64,000 nt of DNA. Source: Brienomyrus brachyistius. Lineage: Eukaryota; Chordata; Actinopteri; Osteoglossiformes; Mormyridae. A program made the position numbers and the translations under genes. The notes under the pieces are model-generated. The model searched no databases, had not been told where the DNA came from, and saw nothing but the letters and a program-made list of their open reading frames with translations. The DNA lies in assembly GCF_023856365.1 (NCBI RefSeq), contig NC_064540.1, positions 13,665,191 to 13,729,190 on the forward strand. The letters run 5' to 3'. Position 1 is the stretch's first letter; every line of letters begins with the position of its first letter. Shown in pieces: positions 55,901 through 64,000 of this stretch.

Positions 55901-58115
55901 ATATATAAAGACTGATACAATTTTGTAAATGGGACAATCTTTTTGCATTTAATTTGCCCTGAAAATGCCTTGATGTCTTTTATTAGAGGTTCGAGCACCA
56001 GCAGTGCTGGATCCCTGCTGTTCTTGTATATTATGTCTTTATATCTGACCAGTGTGGCAGCAGATATCCATGAAAAGGATGGTACTGATCTTAAGACTGC
56101 TGTTAAGGATCGACCTTTTGCACTGCAAAGCAATGGGATTCTTGTAGAATTTAATTGCATGCTTTTCAAAAGAACACTGTTTTGAGGTGACTAAAACTGA
56201 ATAAATAGCAAAGAAATGGCAGACATGATGAGAAACATTCAAGCTAGAAGAAATTGTGGTATTGAAACATGAATTCCTTGCTCACCGACTGGTCACTGTT
56301 GGAGACACTGGGCACATCACTGACATTTCTCGTCCTGTATCTTAAGTATATATATATATTTTAAATGATATTCTGCATTTCATATTTGTTCAGGGTTGTT
56401 TCAGGGAGGGCATTCTCACAGCTTCTAATTTTGACTTCCTGTGTTGGTCGGTCAAATTAGAATAACTGACTTAGGGGGAACTTTTTTGTAGACATTTGAC
56501 TATTTCCTCTTTCTGTTTCTCTAAAGCTCTGTAGAGTAGATGCTGAAACATATGCAAAACTCTACATGTACCTCAGATGTATTTGACTGAAATGATCCTC
56601 TGTCCTCCAACCTTTACTTGTTACATAAACTCATTCGGCATCGCTGGGCTATTTCGGCTGCCCTTGCAAACGTGCCGCCCCCTGGAGGTGTCTGCATGTA
56701 TTTACGGACAGTGAGGGGCCTGAAATAAGTGCTGTTGCTGTCACCTTTTATTTTTTTGAGCCACAATTCGGTGTTCACAGCAGCCTTAATTTCTACAGCG
56801 TTTCCATGGAAACATGCACAGTGCTAACTCCAAACAAAAGGGAAGGCAGCGGTCCTCCAAGGGCATTTACCCGTCACCAGCATCGCTAGCTTTGTGTGAA
56901 TGGTTGTCATGACTAGGGAGGGCTCTGCTTCAGGGACATCCAAGAGGAGCGGTCCCCATCTAGAAGGTTGTTCTCTTTGTTTCCGATTCACTGTGAAGTT
57001 CAGCGTTGGGGTTTTGTACTTAGGTAGGGGGTAAATGTGAATGGTAACAGGTAACACTCCCATTACAAAGCTGGCCCTTAGCACACCCTTAAGGGATGGC
57101 ATCAGAGGTGTGTCATATTTCTTGGGAACCCGGTTGCTACTTGTTATGGCTCGTTTTGCTGAGTCGTCCAGGGTGAAACCTCTGAAGAGCAAAGTGCACC
57201 CTTCCCCGCTCAAGGAAGGCTCTCAGAGCCGTCCCACAGCATCAGTGAATCAGGCTGCTGTGGCGTGCTGACTGGGCGATGTAAGGATGCTTTTCCTCTC
57301 AGGCCTTTACACCAGGAAGTGACACGCAGGGGACATCCTGTCTCCACTGTCTGCTTCATCACCACGCCGTTAAAGATTCAGGGAAAACCTGGAATTACTG
57401 TGCTGTGCACGGGTGTCGTGCATCTTAAACCGCGACATGGCTTACTGTTTGCAGCTTGGGCTGATGCTTCCAGAAATTCAAGAAATGTAGGACCAAGACA
57501 AAGACCTTCTTTTTGTTTACTAGCTACGTAGTTCCAATTCCAATTATTAACCAATGGCTTGAGGTTGGGATGTCTGTTGCTGCATTTGATTAAAATAATT
57601 GTTTGTCTACGTAACCCCCCCCCCCCCCCACCCCCATACCCCTATCTGAATTATTAAGATCTAGCATGAGAGTTATTCAAACCTAGAAAAATAGAATTAG
57701 TGATGCGTTTGAAACGCATTTTAAATTTTTTATGATTTTTTTTATTAATTGATTAAGTACAAGCCTTTTGGGTAATAAAATAAATAAATTTTTAGAAAAA
57801 CAGATTAGATCAAATGACAGCAACATATGCAAATATCTGAAGAAACTACAAAAGAACTTGTACTCTATCATATCCCAGTTAAATCATACAAGTTACAAAA
57901 GAATAAGTAAAATAAAATTTTATAATTTGTTTTCTTTCACATGCAGAGAAATACTTGTATGGCTGAAACCCAGCCACCCATCGGTCTGTCTTCCAGCCTC
58001 ACAGACTGTATAGGGTCATTAAGAAACCCTTGAAAAATAATTGTTAAAATTTTGTTATTCTTCTGCTCACCGGTGAAAATGTTAGGAAGACCAGTTGCAG
58101 CTTAATTGTGTCTGT

Positions 58116-58563
58116 GTGGGGTCCTGAGGCTCCTATTTGGGGTCCTGAGGTGCCTGTGTGGGGTCCTGAGGCTCCTATTTGAGGTCCTGAGGCTCCTATT
58201 TGGGGTCCTGAGGTGCCCGTTTGGGGTCCTGAGGTACCCATTTGGGGTCCTGAGGTGCCTGTTTGGGGTCCTGAGGTGCCTGTTTGGGGTTCTGAGGCTC
58301 CTATTTGGGGTCCTGAGGTGCCTGTGTGGGGTCCTGAGGCTCCTATTTGGGGTCCTGAGGTGCCTGTTTGGGGTTCTGAGGCACCCATTTGGGGTCCTGA
58401 GGTGCCCATATGTAGTCCTGAGGCACCTGTGTGGGATCTTGAGGTGCCTGTGTGGGGTCCTGAGCTACCTGTTTGGGGTTCTGAGACGCCCACGTGGGGG
58501 TCCTGAGATACCCATAATGTGGTTCTGAGGCACCTGTGTGGGGTCCTGAGGTGCCCGTGTGGG
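58116..58563. repeat. Minisatellite, 21-bp unit
   Basis: About 21 copies of ggggtcctgaggtgcctgttt, with variants (ctcctattt, gcccgtttg, acccatttg). Because 21 is a multiple of three and stops are rare in the unit, long repetitive open frames appear on both strands; these are not genes. Confidence 0.97.
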
Positions 58564-60282
58564 GACAGTGAAGTAGTAATGACTGGGGAGAGTAAAACTT
58601 ACCATTTATAGACAAGCTTGATTTTTTCTTTTTTATATTATCTAAGTACTACATTGGCTGCTGGTGAGAAACTCTGACATAATTTTCTGTAATGTGGGAC
58701 ACTTAACAGTTTTTTAAAATCCTCTTATGAGATTTGTAATAGTCTGAACATCTACATATAATGTATCATTAATTTTCTGACCCAAGCTGTAGTTGAAACT
58801 TGGATGACAGAAAATAAAAATATTGATACAAATCTTCCACCGAAGACACGGCTTATTTATTCAACTTGTCACAATTTCATAAATAACAGCATCATAATGC
58901 AATGACTGCGGTTATCTGTGTTCACGTTTTATTGGCTAATCTGCTCTGGAATGCAGGCAGAGTAATGATACTACTAGTGATTTTATTGTCCAGTGGCATC
59001 GATCAATGGGAGTATTTAAGGGTCAATATGCTACTTGTCTTTTCTTGAAACATACTCTACACTGTAAATGCAGTGACCCACACGTGAATGTGTGATGTGT
59101 TTCAGGACGGTGTTAACACCTAAATTACCTTTATTACCCTCCCCCACAGTAAATGGATTTCTGGCCTAGTCGTTGTTTTAAATCCGACATAGAGAATTTG
59201 CTAGTTCCTCGTAAGCATTCACACTGGCACACTGGGCTCTGTAGGGTCCTCTTCCCTGAGTCTGGATTGACATATGGCCCTTGCTCTGTGTGTGTGGAGT
59301 TCACTCCTGCACTAAAAATGTATGGCATCTGTGATGTGTCAACAAGCGTTTCAGCTGATGTAGGTTGAAGATAATTATTACAAGCCTACTTTTAAGGGAT
59401 CCTGTGAAATGTTGATACCCTGAAGTGGGGCCCTCGTTTGGTGCTGCATACTGATAGGTATTAATGCTCCATACACTGTGCATTTGCTTTGCTACCAGCC
59501 TGGCAAAGGAACAAAGAGTAACTTAGCAAATGCAACCAAGCTTGAAATCATTTTCTAAACTTTCAGTCCACCTTCCACCCTTTCCTAAAAAAAGGTGAAA
59601 AACGTGTGTTTTAAAATCCAAATTACATGACGTGAAATTGGATATGTTCGAATGTAAAGGTCTGTTTTGGCCCTGTGCCCTCTGCTGCCCCCTATGATCC
59701 AGATGAGGACATGTGGATACAAGATGGGTGGATAGGTGGATGGATGGAAGGATGGATGGACGGTCTTTGTTTAAAGCATGTAAAAGACTATAAAAGCATA
59801 CCATAATTCAAGATTTTTTTAGATATCTAAATTATACTTAAAATTGTATTATATATCTTTTACTGTTTTTGAAGGTGAAATTTTCTCTGCTCGCTAAACA
59901 TTTACAGAATTTACCCAAAGTATGTATGTGTATTTTCAATGAATCTTTTCAATAATTTAATGAATGAACTGGTGAGATACAGTGGACACACAAGGAACAA
60001 ATATGTGTATATACTGGGAATGTCCCTCATGCTCCATGTTTGCTGCATTTAATTACTGAGTGCGTAAAAGGGCAGATTAAGTAAGTGTAAGGCTTACTGT
60101 GAGTAAACACTTGGGTTGACCCTTTGACTGGTCACACTCTCCCTACAGGATTAGTGCTTTTTTTCTATTCCTTTGCTTCCTTGTTGGAACTATCTGCTAG
60201 TCTTTTGCCAGGAGAAAATACCAGTCCCCTTTCTCTACAGTTGAGCCCTTTGTCAGAGGTAAGTTTGCACTCTTCACTCAGT

Positions 60283-60310
60283 TCTCTCTCTCTCTCTCTC
60301 TCTCTCTCTT
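60283..60310. repeat. (CT)n microsatellite
   Basis: About thirteen CT units about 760 bp upstream of the camk1 coding exon. Confidence 0.9.
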
Positions 60311-61071
60311 CTTTTTTATCACATAGCTGCGTAATTTGCTACCTCTAATTTCTTGGTTGGAAATTGATTCTATTTGGGATTTCTGGATTCCTTGCTAAGG
60401 GAAGGTGGAAGTGACTGTATGCCTGAGTCGGGCAATATGGCGGATACGATTAAGTGTGATCAGATACTGCTTTGGGCCAGGTGAACAGGAAGATGTCTGC
60501 AAAGGAGGTAGAAATGAAAGTATGCTGACTCTCTTGGGTCAGAAGAATTGTGTTAAGCAGCATCACCAACCTCAGTTATTGCATCTGTGTATGCCCTGTG
60601 TACTACAAAGAGTGATACCCCCCTCCCTGATGTATGTGTGTATGTGTGTGTATGTATATTTCACATATTTCATGAATAATATACACATCTCACTCACACA
60701 AGCACACACACAGAAACTTGATCAACTTTTATGGAAATTTTCAGTGTTGATCGCAGCCAAGTGGCCAAGTGATCTCCAGCGTCCAATCATAGATCAGTCA
60801 TCTTCAGTCAGCGTTGACCTGCTCTTTGGGTGCAGGATGCTGATGTGGCCTGTCAAGCTTTTAGCAGCACATTTAAGCATTGCCCTCCTTAGGAACTTCA
60901 TGGTTGTGAAATCATGTGACCATATAACACTAATGCCTCGCCTTTATCTCCCTGCAGCTAAGAAATACTTTAGTGGTTATTTTGGACTGGCAGATTAAGC
61001 GAGGTCGTTTGGAGCAGCGTGCTTTTCAAAGCCTTTGAGGTTGCTGAGTTGTCTCAAATTCTCCTTCCCAG

Positions 61072-61188
61072 CTTGCCCGTGTCTGACCGTAGTGACAGCA
61101 AGATGCCTTTGGGTGACGACAGCAACACCTGGAAAAAGAAAACTTCAGATATTAAGGAAAATTATGACTTCAAAGAAGTTCTGGGCAC
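61072..61188 (+). CDS. camk1: Calcium/calmodulin-dependent protein kinase I, first coding exon (partial gene)
   Basis: The exon begins after cttcccag and ends at GGCAC|gtaagt. The start codon is at 61,103 and 28 full codons follow: MPLGDDSNTWKKKTSDI, then a stretch ending DFKEVLG. The W-KK-(T/A)-DI-xxx-Y/F-F-F-K/R-x-V/T-LGT pattern is the N-terminus of the CaMKI family, just before the glycine-rich ATP loop. The residues fit CaMKI-alpha (CAMK1) better than the D or G forms. The next exon (glycine loop GAFSEV...) is not found before 64,000, so intron 2 extends past the window. CaMKI is a cytosolic Ser/Thr kinase activated by Ca2+/calmodulin and CaMKK. Paralogue assignment is moderate; family assignment is strong. 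Confidence 0.75.
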
Positions 61189-62509
61189 GTAAGTATTTTC
61201 AGCATTTTTGGTTTTTGAAGTACAAAATCTAATTTAAGAATAACCTTTGTGCTTGGGTTCAGCCTCTTATTAGAAAAAGCAGTGAATTTAATCAGAGGAT
61301 TGAATGTGTTCTGTAACGAAGTTCTGTGGTCTGTTTCCATGGACGCTGTTGTATTCTTCAACTTTTAATGTGTATGCAAACCTGTATGGTGCTGGTATTT
61401 GCTGATTAACTGTGCAGCTAAGGATTATGGCTTTTCCTCTGCAGTGTAGTGAGCAACATCTCCGCTGGCCTGGAGGGATCCATCTGGGTGTCATTACTGG
61501 AGTGCAGGGACCTTCTCTGCTCTCTGTCATTATCGGGCTTTAGCGATGGCTCAATGCGATGGCAGCCCCGCACCTGTTTGCGGGGAGTTAAGAAAAGCAA
61601 ATAGCTGATGCTGGCTGATAACGGCGGAGTGGACGATGTGTTTGCATCCCGTCGGCACGTAGTTTTATCTCTGACGTAACCCTGGGCAGCTGGTCGCGAA
61701 TTTAGATGCGGAATTTATTTAGGAAGAAGGTCATGTTTTGACTTCGCCATCTTGTCATAAAAATGAGCAAAAGGGGAAAAGTTCTGTTTTTTTCCATCTT
61801 AATTCTCCAGTTATATAGAGTTTAGGGTTGATGAGTGTTATTGGAAGGTTATTCCCGGAATATTACAGAAATGTACTTATTTACAGTAAATGGTGGTCCC
61901 TGGGGAGAGCCGGACTTGTTTGGCGTTATCGCTGAGCTGTGGGTGTGCACAGGACCCCAGAAATACTGAGTACTGAGTGGATGAGGTAGTTTTCCCACAA
62001 GCCAGGCACTCTGTGATACCACATGAGAGTGACGGAGGCCAGCAGGAGGAGGCAGGCTGCTCTGGTGGCAGTGAAGGCAGGAGGGACACTCTGGGCAATG
62101 GGCACAGCCGCGTGACCAGGCAGAGTGGCTTGGCGGCGAATTGACTCAGCTCATCCTGCCAACACAGCGGGCTGGAAAAGCACAGGTTTATCCCAGCGAC
62201 GGGCCGTCCACAGGCAGAATCACGCTGCAGGTTCGCCTCCCGTGCTGAGAGGCAAATAATCTTGGCTGAGATACCCAGGACCAAAATAGCAGAAAGCATC
62301 CCTTTGAGAAAAAGGATAGGGCAAATTTAAGAAACTACAGCAAAAAAAGATTTTTCATTTTAAATGGATGTTTAATGCTCAGCTGAGGGAACAGAAGAAT
62401 GCGACAGAAGCTTGCCGGAGGAGGACGTGTTCCGGAAAGTTCCCGGCAGCTCACTTTGGCTTGCTTCCTTTGAGATGTTCGTGTCTTGGATGGCCTGACG
62501 GTTACCTAG
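61189..62509 (+). other. camk1: Beginning of camk1 intron after the first coding exon
   Basis: No further camk1 exon is found. The region 61,880-62,520 is GC-richer and holds a 140-codon minus-strand open frame (61,877-62,299) with no recognisable domain. Confidence 0.45.
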
Positions 62510-63285
62510 GTACTTGCAGTGAGGGCTTCATGCTGTGAGCCTGGTGTGTGCAGTGCGGGCTTCATGCTGTGAGCCCGGTGCTTGCAGTGTGGACTTTATG
62601 CTGTGAGCCCGGTGCTTGCAGTGTGGGCTTCATGTTGTGTTCCCGGTGCTTACAGTGCGGGCTTCATGCTGTGAGCCCGGCACTTGCAGTACGGGCTTCA
62701 TGCTGTGAGCCGGTGCTTGCAGTGCGGGCTTCATGCTGTGAGCCTGGTGCTTGCAGTGCAGGCTTCATGCTGTGTTCTTGGTGCTTGCAGTGTGGGCTTC
62801 ATGCTGTGACCCTGGCGCTTGCAGTGGGGGCTTCATACTGTGAGCCTGGTGCTTGCAGTGAGGGCTTCATGCTGTGAGCCGGTGCTTGCAATGCGGGCTT
62901 CATACTGTGAGCCTGGTGCTTGCAGTGTGGGCTTTATTCTGTGAGTGGGTGCTTGCAGTGCGGGCTTCATGCTGTGAGCCTGGTGCTTGCAGTGCGGGCT
63001 TCATGCTGTGAGCCGGTGCTTGCAGTGCGGGCTTTATTCTGTGAGTGGGTGCTTGCAGTGCGGGCTTCATGCTGTGAGCCTGGTGCTTGCAGTGCGGGCT
63101 TCATGCTGTGAGCCTGGTGCTTGCAGTGCATGCTTCATGCTGTGAGCCGGTGCTTGCAGTGCGGGCTTCATGCTATGAGCCGGTGCTTGCAGTGCGGGCT
63201 TCATGCTGTGAGCCGGTGCTTGCAGTGCGGGCTTCATGCTGCGAGCCAGTGCTTGCAGTGTGGGCTTCATGCTGTGAGCCTGGTG
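62510..63285. repeat. Minisatellite, 33/34-bp unit
   Basis: About 23 copies of a unit built from gcgggcttcatgctgtgagc and ccggtgcttgcagt, with single-base and one-base-length variants (gagccggtg versus gagcccggtg). It lies in the camk1 intron and makes repetitive open frames on both strands. Confidence 0.97.
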
Positions 63286-63482
63286 CTGGACTAACCGCAG
63301 GATGCACATTCTCAGGGGAGGGCTTTGTATGCATGACAGTTCAAAATAAACTATGGGTGTGTGTGCGTGGAACCAAGGTTGAGCTCCTTGTACTTATAAA
63401 GGTAATACATGATATTTGAGCCCAGGTGTTGAGACAGTGTAGAGCGTCTAAACAAATGTTGTGTACAACAAAAAATTATTGG

Positions 63483-63668
63483 TCGTGGCTCTGTGGGTCA
63501 TCAGAAGGTCGCCAGATCAAATGCCATGACTGGCAGAACGATGTCACTCTTAGGCCCACGAGTGAGACCTTTAACCCGAATTGCACCAGAGACCCTGTCT
63601 GACCTGTTCTGCTGATCTTCACTTATATGTCACTTTACCAAGAGTATTTGCTAAATAAATAAATGCAA
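63483..63668 (+). mobile_element. tRNA-derived SINE (degenerate)
   Basis: The head ggtcgtggctctgtgggtca with the B-box-like gtcgccagatcaaatgcc is followed by a body and the characteristic fish SINE ending, accaagagtatttgctaaat then aaataaatg. It appears to be the same general class as the copy at 775-970. Confidence 0.65.
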
Positions 63669-64000
63669 ATGAAAGCAAGAATAACATACCTTTCGATATC
63701 AGATTGGAAGTATTTATTTATTTGTCTGCCATACATAATTTTCAGTTACATATTTTGAGGTTATTTATATTCCATTGCATCAGGTAGAACATTTTGTTTC
63801 TATCTGTTTTTCGTAGAATTGGTGTGTAGGTGGTGCTTTTTTGTGAAATCTAATTACAGACGTAGAACCAGTGCTGTTGCAATTTAATCACGTTACATTT
63901 TCCAGGTAGAAAATTTTACTTCCCGTGGGAAAAGTAGGATTGGCGTCATCGTATCACATTAAACAATTTGATTTAAATATTCATGTAATGGAAGAGCTGG
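63669..64000. other. Terminal stretch
   Basis: AT-rich sequence with no recognised feature; presumably still inside camk1 intron sequence. Confidence 0.4.

Larger units (their letters stand above)
52974..61071 (+). other. camk1: Presumed first intron of camk1
   Basis: About 8 kb with no recognised coding exon. Contents: C-run at 57,617-57,630, a 21-bp minisatellite (58,116-58,563), a CT repeat (60,283-60,310), and CTCF-like motifs on the minus strand at 56,675-56,689 and 59,680-59,697. The largest open frames are 161 codons (55,684-56,169, minus) and 197 codons (60,405-60,998, plus). They match no family I know, and the latter runs through a microsatellite. Confidence 0.45.

Noticed and set aside
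56824..57271. Overlapping 129-codon (minus) and 76-codon (plus) open frames
   Set aside because: Mutually overlapping on opposite strands with no recognised family; probably chance or an old repeat.
58044..58528. Long repetitive open frames on both strands (heptapeptide GPQTGTS-type repeats, up to 149 codons)
   Set aside because: They come from the 21-bp minisatellite, whose unit is a multiple of three and lacks stops in several frames. No start context or flanking coding sequence.
60405..60998. 197-codon plus-strand open frame just upstream of the camk1 coding exon
   Set aside because: Runs through a TG/TA simple repeat (VCMCVYVYF), has no recognisable domain, and lies in the presumed camk1 intron. 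Chance is the simpler explanation.
61877..62299. 140-codon minus-strand frame in a GC-rich patch
   Set aside because: No domain, no splice or promoter support, and amino-acid composition typical of a noncoding GC-rich reading.
62548..63419. Repetitive frames such as AVRASCCEP-type repeats
   Set aside because: Translation of the 33/34-bp minisatellite. Frames on both strands reflect repeat structure, not a gene.

Overview
This window is nuclear DNA from a vertebrate, almost certainly a teleost fish. It has GT-AG spliced genes with short exons, long AT-rich introns, Tc1/mariner remnants, tRNA-derived SINEs with ATGG-repeat tails, and a non-LTR retrotransposon of a kind common in fish. No bacterial operons, CRISPR arrays or phage features were seen. 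The species cannot be named from the sequence.

Layout. Positions 1-7,900 hold no recognisable gene. A decayed Ty3/gypsy element lies at 7,900-10,670, followed by a SINE. At about 12,085-14,960 (+) there is a TATA/5'TOP noncoding gene whose introns carry three paralogous box C/D snoRNAs; it is best explained as a ZFAS1-like host of SNORD12-type snoRNAs. Fragments of a gypsy gag (minus) and a Tc1 element follow. From 42,120 down to about 18,200 (minus) runs pbrm1 (polybromo-1/BAF180). I resolved 29 coding exons whose summed CDS is exactly 4,971 nt (1,656 aa plus stop): six bromodomains, two BAH domains, an HMG box and a conserved C-terminus. Its two largest introns are transposon sinks: Tc1 and MITE copies in the 4.0-kb intron, and a nested Tc1/SINE/LINE stack in the 6.7-kb intron.

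A GC-rich, ETS/GC-box/CCAAT promoter lies at 42,200-42,420. glt8d1 (minus, 9 coding exons, 361 aa) is at 44,506-47,331, head-to-head with spcs1 (+, 4 exons, 103 aa) at 48,056-48,864. The pbrm1-glt8d1-spcs1 order and orientation match human 3p21.1, but no GNL3 coding sequence is visible between pbrm1 and glt8d1. From 49,000 on there are a SINE, a Tc1 copy carrying a nested insertion, a GC-rich promoter with a perfect CRE (52,849) and, 8 kb downstream, the first coding exon of a CaM kinase I gene (camk1-like, +) at 61,072-61,188. The rest of that gene lies beyond the window. Two GC-rich minisatellites (58.1 and 62.5-63.3 kb) sit around that exon.

The genes do not form one pathway: chromatin remodelling (pbrm1), Golgi-type glycosyltransferase (glt8d1), ER signal peptidase (spcs1), calcium signalling (camk1) and rRNA modification (snoRNAs). 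I found no clearly new biological system. The points most worth a second look are the triplicated snoRNAs, three GC-AG introns in pbrm1, and the layered transposon insertions.
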